From assembly GCA_027574665.1 (NCBI GenBank), contig CM050690.1, positions 39,904,665-39,968,664 on the forward strand: DNA of 64,000 nt, written 5' to 3'. The DNA comes from Rhynochetos jubatus (Eukaryota > Chordata > Aves > Eurypygiformes > Rhynochetidae). A model generated the notes under the pieces. It saw only the letters and a list, made by a program, of their open reading frames with translations. It made no database searches and was not told where the DNA came from. A program made the translations under genes and the position numbers. Numbering within the stretch: the stretch's first letter is position 1; every line of letters begins with the position of its first letter. Shown piece by piece: positions 48,801 through 61,508 of the stretch.

Positions 48801-51534
48801 TTACAGAGTATTAAAGCTTTGGGAGTGTTGTAACTTCTTTCTCTCAGTACAGGAAAGAATTAAAGTTTAGCACACATAAATAGAATATACTCAGGCCAAA
48901 AAAAAAAAAAAGGGCAAAATAACAGCATGAAAAACTCAGAGCAATTAAATCCCATTTAAGGCCTATTTTATTACTCTACATAATGTACACCAGTCTACAT
49001 GCCTTCTGTTTGGGTGAAAGTCAGCCTAGTCCTTAACATCTGGAAATGTGAGAATACTGGGAACATTCAGAAGCTGCTAGAGGCCAAGAGAACAAAATAT
49101 GGCTTAAATGTGATGCATCAATTTAACCGCTATACAAACTTGGTGATTGTGAACTCGTCCCTTCTACATTTGAAAGTGCATTTGCTGGAATCTGTCACTG
49201 AATTAATTGTTATCTGCCAAAGACAAGACGTTTAAGGGAGTTGGTGAGCAGAAGTACGTCTATAGGCTGTTCCTGGTACCAATGTACGTTTTATTTCTGT
49301 TGCTCCTATTGCCACAATGTCTAAAAGGTTGTAGCCAGTACATCAGAACAAAGTGCCAGTCCAAGTATTTGTATATTTTCTTATGCTGTTGGCAGTGTTG
49401 ATAATTTATTAACTACATGCAAAGCAACGCAAAGCCATCCACCCCTTTCAGTTTGATAGCAGCACATTTAGAAATTGATGAGATCTGCTTTAAGCTTTAA
49501 CTTTTTTACACGAGCAACACATAAATTAAGCTGAATGCCCTTTCCTTAAATTCATGTCCTGTGTCTCACACTGACTGTGTCAGAGCAATATGTGCCAAAG
49601 CACTGGCCTGACACCAAGGGCAGGAGAGCGCTATGGTACAACGTAACGCTCAGACAAGGTCTGGGCATTTCGGTGACGCCTCTGATATTGACTGGAAGGG
49701 TAGTGTGCCTTTTTGTGCTTCCGAGATGTGCGCAGATGAAAATGGAGAAGAGAAAGGGGACTGGCTGAGTTAGGAATGAATGAAATATATGCAGATGTAA
49801 GCAAAAAATACCGTACAGGACCACTCAGCCCATCGCTGTACTGTGTAGGAGCGCGCTGCTCAACGCAACGGCCAGGAGCAGACGCAGCTTTGCTGCTGCA
49901 GCTGCAGCAAGGTCAGCAAGGGGATGCTGTCAAGAGTAGCTGGCAGGGAGCAGCCCCTTCCTATCAAAATGAATGCATAATCACATCCCTAGGGGATTAA
50001 TATTTAAATCTGAAGATGATAATTTTCCCCCATTCACCTCTCTGTGTACCAGCTCCCAGTGACACAGGACGTTTTAAAATGTAAGAAAACAAAACCTGCA
50101 TAAACAAACAAGAGACCCAAGACCCAGCTCTGACCTAAATGCTACTGCAATTCACCAGGAGCATCCCTGAAGTCCAGGCAGTTATACAAACCTACCTGCA
50201 ATTGAGCAACAGCAGAGCTGAGCTCACTGCTCTCTATTACTAACTTAGAAATTCTAAGAGGTATTGAAGAAATGAGAAAAATGACCATAAAATCCCCCTG
50301 GAAATTATACTGTAGAAATGATCTCACTAACTGGCTCATGACCACTGTCAGGCCTGATCATAACACAACATGGATCAACACAGCAAACTCTGCTTTACAT
50401 GCAGTAATATGTGTCTGTGCTTCTAGCTGGTATTCAAGATAATGATGCTCTAAGAAGGCTCCTGTAACGAAACGAAAACCTTTTGCTCGGTTTTGACCTA
50501 ATTTACAAAGCTGTGCCTTATTACTAGGGGGGATATAGAGATTTTTGAGAGATAACAATGAAATAGGCATTTTTTGCTGATGTTACCTCACAATTTGTTT
50601 GAATGATGGCATCCAGATGAAAATATAATAAAAAAAGATTGTTGGTCTTCATAAAAGGACCTGTAGCCGGCTCAGAAACTGCAAATATTTACACCTTTGA
50701 ATACCTCAAAATATTCACAGTCTTTTAGTCTTTGACAGTCAGTCTTTCAGTCTTTTACAGCAGCTGAAGCTCTGAGCCATTCTGGATCACTTTACATAGA
50801 TACAAGTGCACATTCAGTTGCTGCTTTTTCCCAGGTTATATGCCCTCTAATTTTAACATCATATGAGAATAAACTATTTCAATGAGTAAGTTCAGTTTTA
50901 TAAAACTATTAGATTCCATTACTTTTCTTAAAACTATTATGAAGTCTTAATGAACTGGCTATGCAGGCTCGTTTACAGACCTTGAATTTTAAAAACAGAT
51001 CAGGAGGATACAAAAGTGGAACTGCTTACTTCTCTTGCTTAGTACAAAGATGTGAAAAGTGACAACGTGCTGAATTGCCTTCTGAGAGTTAATCCATTTT
51101 TACCCCCCTCTCTGCTCTCTATGTCTGGAAGTCCTCTGCAAGTCCACTATCCATAACACAAGTATTTTCACACTGCATTAGCCCACACTGAAAACAAAAC
51201 TGGCAAGGTAGATTAATGTGCACATGCAGTTGTGGGTAGACTACTTTCAGAGATAAACTAAGTCTGAAATATACTGAAATCTCCACAAAAAATAAAGGGA
51301 ATACTTTACCAGTCCTGACTTTCCATCCTTCCTAAATCATACCATAAGCCTGTCCCATGTGAAAATTACCTTTTAGATAATGCACTATAAAATAAAACAA
51401 CAGTTAGATAAAGTGAGTGATATTCACAGCTCAGAGTACAGGAATGCATGCATGGGAATCCACTGCTTGGTACTAAAACCCCACCTGATTCTTTCAGCAG
51501 GTTAATGCAGTTGAAGGAGCATCCTAAGAGTGCC

Positions 51535-51936
51535 TTTTTAGAAAGACAGCTGAGAGAGAAGAGCTGAGAAGAAGAGACAGTTTCAGGGAGACCTTACAGT
51601 AGCCGTCCAGTACCTGAAGGAGCCCACGAGGAAGCTGGGGGGGACTTTTTACAAGGGCCTGTAGTGACAGGACAAGGGGTAATGGCTTTAAACTGAAGGG
51701 ATGTAGATTTAGATTGGAGATAAGGAAGAAATTCTTCATGGTGAGGGTGGTGAAGCACTGGCACAGGTTGCCCAGAGAAGCTGTGGATGCCCCATCCCTG
51801 GAAGTGTCCAAGGCCAGGCTGGATGGTGCTATGAGCAACCTGGTCTACTGGAAGGTGTCCCTGCCCATGGCAGGGCGGTTGCAACTGGATGATCTTTAAG
51901 GTCGCTTCCAACCCAAACCATCCTGTGATTCTAAGA
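51535..51936 (+). mobile_element. CR1 LINE 3' fragment
   Basis: Well-preserved CR1 3' end on the plus strand. Diagnostic phrases include GTAGTGACAGGACAAGGGGT, AGGAAGAAATTCTTCATGGT, GGTTGCCCAGAGAAGCTGTG and CCAACCCAAACCATCCTGTG followed by ATTCTAAG. About 400 bp, 5'-truncated as is typical of CR1. The ORFs here are remnants of the element's coding end. Confidence 0.93.
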
Positions 51937-53891
51937 TCCCACGCAGAGAGTCCACATCTGTCTTTGACAGACTAGGACAGGCAGCCTTTGCAGCTCCCTC
52001 CTACAGACCCTACCTGCCTGCACATCCACAGCCATCTCACTGACACCTATTTGCTCTGGACTGAATCTATTTTGTGTTACACAGCTGACATACGACACAC
52101 TATACAGCCCTTGCCACATGCACAGGTACTGTCCAGCTTCTGTAAAACACATGGAGGTTACTGTGTGCTACTTGCAAAAGAGGAGTACCTGGCAGGAGGA
52201 GAGAGCGGATGTCAAAAGAGCAACGAAAACAGAGTATAAGTAAGTGAGATATGATCTTCAGCTGGTGTAACACACATAAATTCTTGAAAACATTTATGTC
52301 ATGTTGCCATGTGCTGATCTGTTCTGTTCCAGGTGCTGATCTGCTTTGTGCCAGGTTCTACTCCAGACGTACCACATTTCATCAAAAGGTATCCACGTAC
52401 TTTACAGAATGAGATGTAGGGGACATGTAAAATAAAGCTTTTAAATGTTTAGTATTTCTCTTCTATTTGAAATGGAAACCTCATGGAAAACATTTTTAAA
52501 GACAATCACCTTACACTACAGGAGAAAATATCACTTTTTCTTATCTCCCTTCTCCCCATATTTCACATACTGGCAAGTATTAAAATTTGTCTTGAATTTT
52601 AGGATGTAAACGTCTTGCAGTCTGCATAGGATATTAAAGCACGCATGACCCTTTATGTAAAACTGCTAATTAAATTTAGTAGAGCATTTATATCCAATAC
52701 AAAATTTGCCACAAGTTATTGTGGTGGTTTAAAAGAAAAACAATAAAAAATGCAGACCAGGTGAGATTTTCAAATGTCTGAATTCAAACGTCACAACCAC
52801 AAATAAAAATACAGCAGTAGCCTCTTGATGTAATTACCTAATGAGCCTAATTAGCCTAACTACCCATGTGTTCTGAGTTACTGTCCATTTTGCAGTCAAC
52901 TACACCACTAACCTGTTTGTTTGTTATACCCAAGCTGTTTTGTCTTGGGTGGGTGAGGACTAGAATAAGTTGGGCTCTGTATTGTTTCACAGCCTCCAGA
53001 CCTGCAGTTGGTTGTAAAAGAAACACAGAGACAGAAATGGTACTAAATACCACTGCCTTACTCTGCCTTTGAAGCTGCTTAGCAGTGTACTCAGTCTGAG
53101 GTGAAAAGTAATTCTGGAGAAATCCTAAATCTTTTACACTGTTGTTTCTTGCTTTGAAATACTGTGTTTGAGTTAGTTCCCAAAGGCAACATACAAGCAG
53201 AAATTTTATACAGGGGTGGTCAGCTTGAAATGTATAAATATGCTTTGCTAATCTGCAGCTGTCTTAACGCACCTTCCAATCTAGACTAGCCTGCAGAAAA
53301 CTTTCAGTGACCAGCAGAAGCTCCCGTCATTCATAACATTTTTGAGACTCTGAGGAGCACAGGTTTTTCACTGTCACCTGCTTATGATGGTGCCTCACAT
53401 TCACATAGTTCTAAAAACATTTTTAACTCATTTCACCTCATACCCGCCTAGAAAGACAGCAAATAATAAGTAAACCCTGTATTACCACTGATAGTGCCCC
53501 CCTACAGACAGCTTCAGACACTCCTTTTGCTCATATGGGGGTGGGTCTCTGTCATGCCACTGGCTTTGCAGCTGTTTTCCAGTGAGGTATCTCACTGAAT
53601 GGGTGTGACCTATGCCAAGTAATTTAATCACCTCTGATCAGGTTTCAGCATATATACATTCTTCCCTGCACCACATCAGTGGAAGAGTAGATTAACTAGC
53701 TAGTGTCACAGTTTCCACCATGTCTTGGAGTTAGAATGTTTGTACAGTACACATTTTCTTAGCAGAAAGGTAGCAAAACTTGCTTCTCGGCAAACACACT
53801 GTTGCTTCCAGAGCTGACCTGTCACCACAGAAATCAGCAGAAAAATTCCCACTGGCTTTACTGATACAGGATCAAGCCAAGCAGCGGAAGT

Positions 53892-53938
53892 GATGGGGTC
53901 TTTTCCAACCTAAACGATCCTATGATTCTGTGATTCTA
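53892..53938 (+). mobile_element. Short CR1 3' tail
   Basis: GGTCTTTTCCAACCTAAACG, then ATCCTATGATTCTGTGATTC: the extreme 3' end of a CR1 with its ATTCTGTG microsatellite-like tail, plus orientation. Confidence 0.85.
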
Positions 53939-54999
53939 AAACAAATGCTGCACTCTGCTTATCAGTAATCCCATGTTTAAAGTTCGTCTTACCAATGCCA
54001 AGGTTCTCCTCGTAAGTCACTGATCCTTAAAATACTTCTTCCTTGAGCTTAATCTCTGTTGTTAACAAAAAACTACCTAGAGTTGGTAACATTGTACTAA
54101 TCAGATTTCAGAAATACCAGGGTAAAACAATGTTAGACATTTTGAAAGAGTAACTTCGAAAGGTCAACCTTGCAATGGTTTTGCATTTCATTAGTATCTA
54201 TCAGACATCACTTGATACATCATAATACAATCAGTATTTAACTACTGTAGTGCAGTAGTCCATTGTTAAAGCCATTAGTCTTTTTTCGGTTAAGCACCAT
54301 TTAAATTGATTAATAAGAACACATAAAAGCTTTGCCTACTCTGGGGAGTCTTTTGCGAAAAGACCTCCTTTATGTCTAAAAATACCCTAGTTCCAGCAGA
54401 CCTTCAAATGCTGGCAGTACGCTGCTGCCAACTGGAACAACGCTGCTTCCAACCCTGCTCAGAAGAGGTTTTCACTATGCACAGTCGGCAAAAGTGGAAT
54501 TCAACCAGTTTAACACTTCCCTTTTGTTAGACAAGAGCAGGACGACTACTGATCTACTGTGCAGTACGGACAACTTGGAGATGGCTGCTGAAATTTAAAA
54601 AAACAGTAGCACAGTGGCGTGCTGAATTACACCTCCTGTTGCACAAGGAACGTAGGAAAGAAGGAATGAGTGAAAATATAGCTATCTTTTAACTATGGGC
54701 ATCCTGAAGATGCAAATGAAAGCATTTTCATCCTCTAAACTAAATGCAAATGTGGAAGGTCAGAAATTATTTACACAAGATCCAATGCTAGCAAGCACCA
54801 TGACAGTATGCCACCTGTTTTTTAGGTGAATTATCCTTAATACTTTTCTCTACAGGATAATGGCATTAAATCACCCAAAAACCAAAAACAAAAGAAAAAA
54901 GAAAATTAGTTCCTTTTCTCTTACAGATAAAGCAAAAGTTATTTGTGTCTTCTGCTTCTACACTGCCAACAATAATTTGGTTTGAAATTTTCAGTACAG

Positions 55000-55281
55000 T
55001 TGTTCATCATAAGACAAGAGGAAGTGGCTTCAAGTTACACCAAAGGAGGGTTAGAGAGGATATTAGGAAAAATTTCTTCTTCAAAAGGGTTGTCAGACAT
55101 TGGAATGGGCTGCCCAGGGAGGTCCTTGAGGTATCTACCCCTGGAGGTATTTAAGAAGCATATGGATGAGGTGCTGAGGGACACAGTTAGGTGGAGGACT
55201 TGGCAGTGTTAGGCTAATGGTTGAACTTGATGATTTTAAGGGTCTTTTCCAACCTATAAGACTCTATGAATCTGTGATTAA
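55000..55281 (+). mobile_element. CR1 LINE 3' fragment
   Basis: Plus-strand CR1 containing AAGACAAGAGGAAGTGGCTT, GGAATGGGCTGCCCAGGGAG, TTGAACTTGATGATTTTAAG and CTTTTCCAACCTATAAGACT, ending in a degenerate tail. More diverged than the copy at 51535. Confidence 0.92.
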
Positions 55282-58200
55282 TTAGTCATATCCTAATACA
55301 GGCTTTATAATACATATGAGTGCAGGTGAAGGTTTGTTTTTTAAATAATAAAAAAATATTTAAGTGTATTTAATAGAGATATATGAAAGTAGATATGTAA
55401 TTACTAGTATTTCTCTTACCATTGGCTAATGGCAATGCAAAACCGCGGATTTTAGTGGTTGAAAAATATCTAAAACTGAAGCTAGGGAGCATGGAGACAG
55501 AGAGGTCATACTGGATTTTGTAATACCTAACTTTTCATACTTCATTTATCCTGAATATGTCACTCACATTGAAGTTTTGTAAACTGGTGGACAATAAATA
55601 AGTCATGTTGTGAATATGCATGAACCTGTGAATAACATTTACTCTGTGTCCCAGTTCCTTAGCTACTGTGTGAAATGATAACAACCAGAAGAATAAACCG
55701 TTTGTATATCTTCTCCTTAAAGTATGCATGAGCTGCGATGAGATCTACAGATCAGTCGTGTTCTGCCTCCTGATTATGATCCAAAAATCTCATATGCCAG
55801 CCACGCTATGCCAAAATAAGCACGAACAAACACCAAACAAGAGCTACAGAAAGAAATGATTCGTGACATACAGATTTAGCAGCACTTTTGAAAAGCCAAA
55901 AGAAGTCCACACACAAGCAACACTATGAAAATAAGCTTGGTATACACAGTCTGACAAATCAGGGCAGATTAAAAAATGGTATGGGTACATATACTAGTGG
56001 TGCTCTCAAGATGTATTACCCACTTCTGTCTCTTCAAGCCTTAGGTTCTCCACTACCAGTATGTGGGCTGTGGCAAGATGGGCCATCACCCACTGAATCC
56101 TGTCGGTGCTAGGACTTTCCAAAGAGCCACATGGGAAAACAAGTTGTGGCCTTAGCAGCAGTGGGGATACAGAAGCCTGGAGAATGCCTTCCAGCACCAC
56201 AGAGATGATCAGTAAGACAACTGGTACTATGCTTCTGAAAGGGGGCAGCATGTGGGGGGATGGGAACCAGGAATTAGGAAAACCAAGGCATCTCCTTTTA
56301 AAGAAGCCAAAAATGCACAGGCCAAAGCGTTACTTCTAAGGGCAGAAATGCTACCCCCAGCTATCCACCATCTCCTGCTCTTCACCACGTCCATAAGACA
56401 GTATCTAGTGGTGGAGCTGTCAGAAAAATCATTACAAGCTCTCATGACCTGGTGACCACCCAACGATTTGCTCTCATTTCCAATCACTACATACCACACT
56501 ATAAAGTTCATCCATCAGTTATGCCACAAGCCACCCGGACTTTGTATTTTTACAGTTCCAGCATCAGTACAACTGGAGTCCCTTGCTGAGATAACGTGGC
56601 AGTGCACTACACTTTCATGACTGATGACCTACTTTATTTAGGAGAAAGTCAGGGGCTGTGAAGCCTTTGCTGCTCTACAGTTTTCATTTCATTCTCAAGC
56701 TTATCTTACCACAGCACAGCCACTCTGAGGGATAATGCTACTTTAAATTACTGAGGAAATTGAAAGAATTACTGTGCTTAATGCAAAAACGCATGTAATT
56801 TGTTCTTGTAACAAACATTGTACTTATCTTTAGGAGTAACTGATAAGTTTCTAATTCTTATTTGCTGTATAATGTTCTTGGTGAATCTGTTTTTTTTCTA
56901 GATCACTTTAACATATGAAGTTGCTTCTGTCAAACAGTGCACAGTGAATGGTTAGAATTGCAAATGAGTGTTTCCTTCTCTTATACTGTGGGAATATCAG
57001 TGAAAAAAAAACCAACAACCAAACAAAAAAAACCACCGTTTAAAATAAGGACATTATGCCCTGAACAGCTTATCAATAATGCATTTTAAAATCATCATAG
57101 TATTTGAAGCTGGAAAAATAAACCAACACAAAACAATTTAAAGTTCCAGTATTGCTGTCCTGACTCAGGAAAGATTCCGACTTAATGCAGAGAAGTTTTA
57201 CCTCGGAAGGACTGCAGAATTGGGACGAGATGCACTAACCATACCAGCTGACAGAGCTAGCCATTTCTTGAAATGAGGCTGCTAATGTTTCTGTGTCACT
57301 GTTCTTTGTGTGAAGACTAATATCTACTTTTTTCCTCAACTCTTCCCTCTCCTGCGTATTTGAGCTGTAAGTCTTCCTGGGCAAAGCCGAGGCTATTTTT
57401 ATGCAGAGTATACATCATCAGGCTAGCTCAATGTATCAAGACTATAGGTTTGACACTCCCCAGGCACTAGTGCTGAGGAGACCTATACCTTAATTTTGAC
57501 AGGCAAAATGCAGCAAAGCTTTTCCAAGCATCAAACTGCCCAAGGGTACGTCTAAAAACTAAAAGCCTCTCTCGCGTTCCTCATTACACGAGCTTCATAA
57601 CCTCCTGCAAATTGTAGACGAAAGCAATAAAACTGAAGCTATTATGACACTCAGCATCTTGTGTAAGACTGTCAAGGAGATGACTGATGTGAGCTCTGTT
57701 TAAACAGCCCAAATGATACAGCATGATGATGTCTTGCTATTCCCTGGAACCTCTCCTATGCAATAGCGTCTGGTCACTCTGTTGGCCTTTGTAAAGTCTG
57801 CTGGGAACCCACAAAAACAACCCCTTTAATAACTGCAGAAAGAGTTTTATGGTTTAGGGCATGTGAATGATTGATAGCCAGAAATAGTAACTGCCAGTAC
57901 AATATACAGTAAAATTAGAGATGTTTAGGAATTTCTCAAAAATTGTCAGATAATGCCAATTGGCCTAAAAGATGGGTTTTTTTACAGGATTCTACAAGTT
58001 TCACTGTGACCCGAGAAATATTTTCTCCATGCCAGGATAGAAATTATTTTCAAAACTGGACATAACAAGTGACCCTGTAAGCTCACTTAGAGTGCCTCTA
58101 TTACAAGAGAGACTAAAATGTGTTTCTCTGACATTTCACAGCCTTAGTCATTCAATTAAAAAAGTTACGCTTGGCCAAATTAACATTTGGAGGAGAGGGA

Positions 58201-59229
58201 AGGGGAGAAGAAAGAACTCAGACAAAGTAGAGGAGGTCCAAATTGAGGGATTAGGATCATCCAGTTCACAGGAGAAATTTGCGTGAACAAAACAGTACAT
58301 ATTTAAGTAGGCTGCTCGCAGCTTTTCCCACAAAAATTCTCTGCCCTCTCAGAACTGTTTTCAGTGTCATGCAAGCTAGAAAATGCTGTGAAATCTCAAA
58401 AAGCTCTGCAGGCCAAGAAAATCATGCTCTTCCTTATTTGAGGAATCTATAGGTTACAGAGTTTCTAGGAATGTTGTGTTTTTAACAAACCCTATGGAAG
58501 ATAGCTTGCTTTGGAGGTTGTGACAAATTGGTGTATCAACCCCTTTTCTATCACGATACTGACAGTGCTGAGAACTAAGTCAGCAGTTAATATGTGCAGG
58601 TTACCAAGTAAAGTAGGAAGGGTGGGAGACGACATTACAAATGCAAAATATGTCAATCCCTCCATATAATTAAGATCCATGAACTTAATTATATGTCATT
58701 TATTAATTTAATTACCAATTAAAAACCATTTCATCTGTAGCTCTTGAGAAGTTAAATGATCAACTGCACTTACTCAGGCAAAGTCATCCTGGCACTCATT
58801 AAAGAGTTTGCTGTTGCTAAGACATAGCAAATCTTCCTGTCTTTGGTATGTAACCAGAACCTACAAACTACGTATTTCAATTGTGTTATAATGAAATGTT
58901 TGAATTGCTTCATGGTAGCCTGCTGTACTTAGTAAAAGGTTTCACTTTTAAATCATCAGCTTTTACAAAGGATAAAATAAGTGCCAATTACGTGCAGCCA
59001 AATGGTAATTTTCCTTTACTTCTAACAGCCTTCCCAGTGGATAAAATAGTAAGGGTTTTCAGATAGATTTTGCTGGAGATCTTAGACAAATGCACCAATG
59101 CAGTGCATTGGATGGCTGGGATCGTATCCCAGGGTGGTGTGTATAAAATTTTTTAAGGATTAAGCTGGCAAGTGAGACCTTGAAAGAATAAACAAGACAC
59201 ATGGAAGCCCCCTGCTGAACAGGGTAGGA

Positions 59230-60240
59230 ATTATTGCAAGAGGTGTGGATAAGGCCAAGATTCTTGGTGCATTTATTGCCTTGGTGTACACCAGCAACAT
59301 CTTCAATTCTCTATGCCACTGTTCCAAGAGGAGAGGAGCAACTAGGAGTGGAAGAGGAGTATGTCAGGGCTGTCTTGAGAAAATGTGATTATAACGAATG
59401 CATGTGACCAAACAGGCTGCATCCATAGCTGCTGAGCAAACTGGCCAATGTCTTAGCAAGGGTGTGCTCTATTATTTTGGAAAGGTCATGGAGACTGGGA
59501 AAGAACCTCCTGGTGCAGAAGAAGTGCAAATATTACACCCATCTTCAGAGAGGACAGAAAGGTGGATCAAGGGAAAAACAGCCTCATTTTAGTCCTTAAG
59601 AAAATCATACAGCAAGTCCTCTCAGTAGCCATTTGTGGACACATGAAGGAGAAGAAGGTGACTGGAAACAGTCAGCATGGATTTATCAAAGGCAAAACAA
59701 CCTGATTGCCTTTCGTGGCAGAATGACTAAATCTGGGCATGAAGAAAGCACAGCAGATGTCACCTACAGTAATTTTACTGAAGCTTTTGTGAGCATCCCA
59801 GTAAACAGGCTGAGATGCTACAGTCTGCAGGAACAAGAAGAGGAGTGAAAGAATGAAAGAATGGCTGCATCTCACAGTGGTTCATACTCTACCTATTGGC
59901 TGGTAGCAACTGGAGTTTCTCAAGGTTTTGCCCTGGAATCTCATTAACTGTTCATCATCTTTATCAGGGACCTAGCTGCCAGGGAAGCAGGTCTAGGGGA
60001 CTGCCCTGGGTGCTGGTGCCTGGGCAGCAACAAGGGTGAGCCCAGGGTGTTGTGAGAATGGCATGGTCCTGTGAGCACAGCAGCACAAGCTGAAACACGA
60101 GAGGCTTAGGCTGGAAATAAGGAGGGTCTTTTTCCCCAGGAGGATTACCCAGCGGTGGAGCTGGGGCAGCTGCCTGGACTAGAGAACTCCCAAGGTGTGT
60201 CTGTCATAGGCTAGAGCTGGAGCATGAGGCGGTGTAACAA
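59230..60240 (+). mobile_element. Old CR1 LINE with reverse-transcriptase remnant
   Basis: Plus-strand CR1 covering part of ORF2. The translated phrases SAWIYQRQNN, LIAFRGRMT and YSNFTEAFVSIP correspond to the CR1 reverse-transcriptase block. An internal deletion then leads to a 3' segment at about 60080-60240 (GGAGGGTCTTTTTCCCCAGG). Frames are broken, so the element is dead. Confidence 0.8.
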
Positions 60241-60443
60241 TTTCACTACAGTGACAGTGACAATTGGTCCTTTTGAGGAGGAGTTGCTTAAACCCATTCA
60301 GGAGTTTGAATTTTCCTGGGACACGTGATGAAGTCATTTATGGAGCTAAGATTTAGGTTACCCAAGTCAAACAGGCTTTATTACAGTGAGTGTAACTGTG
60401 CTTACATTCTGCTGAAAACTGTGCTTCTAATTTTGTGCCAAAT

Positions 60444-61508
60444 TCACAGAATCATAGAATTACTTAGATTGGAAAACACCTTTAAGATCATCAAGTCCAA
60501 CAAAATGCACCACTAAACCATGTCCTTAAGCACCACATCTACACATCTTTTAAATACAGCCAGGGATGGTGACTCAACCACATCCCTGGGCAGCTTGTTG
60601 CAATGCTTGACAACCCTTTTGGTGAAGAATTTTTTCCTAATGTCCAATCTAAACCTCCCCTGGCACAACCTGAGGTGTTTCCTCTTGTCCTGTCACTTGT
60701 CACTTGGCAGAAGACACCAACAGACCAACACCCACCTCTCTGCAACCTCCCTTCAGGTAGTTTCAGGTATCCCTGAGCCTCCTTTTCTCCAGGTTGAACA
60801 ACCCAAGTTCCCTCAGCCGCTTCTCACAGGACTTGTATTCCAGACCCTTCACCAGCTCCACTGCCCTTCTCTAGACATGCTCCAGCACCTCAGTGTCTTT
60901 CTTGTAGTGAGGGGCCCAAAACTGAACACAGTGTTCAAGGTGCAGCCTCACCAGTGCCAAGTAGTGGGACAATCACTCCCTACTCCTACTGGCCACCCTG
61001 TTCCTGATGCAGGCCAGGATGCCATTGGCCTTCTTGGCCATCTGGGCACACTCATGGCTCATATTCAGCTGGCTGCTGACCAAAACCCCAAGAACCTTTA
61101 CTGCCAGGCAGCATTCCAGCCACTTGTCCCCAAGCCTGTAGTGCTGCATGGGGTTGTGCACGACCCATGTGCAGGACCCATCACTTGGCCTTGTTAAATC
61201 TCACACAGCTGGCCTCTGCCCATCAATCCAGCCTGTCCATATACCTCTGAAAAGCCATCCTACCCTCAAGCAGATCAACACTCCCACCCAACTTGGTGTC
61301 ATCTGTAAACTTACTGAAGATGCACTCAATCCCCTTGTCCAGGTCATTGATAAAGCTATTAAAGAGAACTGGCCCCAATACTGAGCCGTGGGGAACACTT
61401 CTTGTGACCAGCCACCAACTGGGTTTAACTTCATTTGCCACAACTCTTTTGGCCTGGCCATCCAGCCAGTTTTTTACCCAACGAACAGTATGCCCATCCA
61501 AGCCATAG
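60444..61508 (-). mobile_element. CR1 LINE, 5'-truncated, ~1.07 kb
   Basis: Minus-strand CR1 from the reverse-transcriptase palm to the 3' tail. The first frame keeps [20 protein letters not shown] and the FTDD motif in place of the usual FADD. Later frames read [20 protein letters not shown] and [15 protein letters not shown], and then the sequence ends with CACAGAATCATAGAAT on the plus strand, the complement of the CR1 tail. Frameshifts make it non-functional. The plus-strand 225-codon ORF at 60520-61197 is an antisense shadow of this element. Confidence 0.94.

Noticed and set aside
56006-56511. Overlapping ORFs on both strands suggesting a transposon or processed gene
   Set aside because: I could not match either strand to any family, and no tail or target duplication is seen.
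60520-61197. 225-codon plus-strand ORF
   Set aside because: Exact antisense of a CR1 element; long antisense frames are common in CR1.
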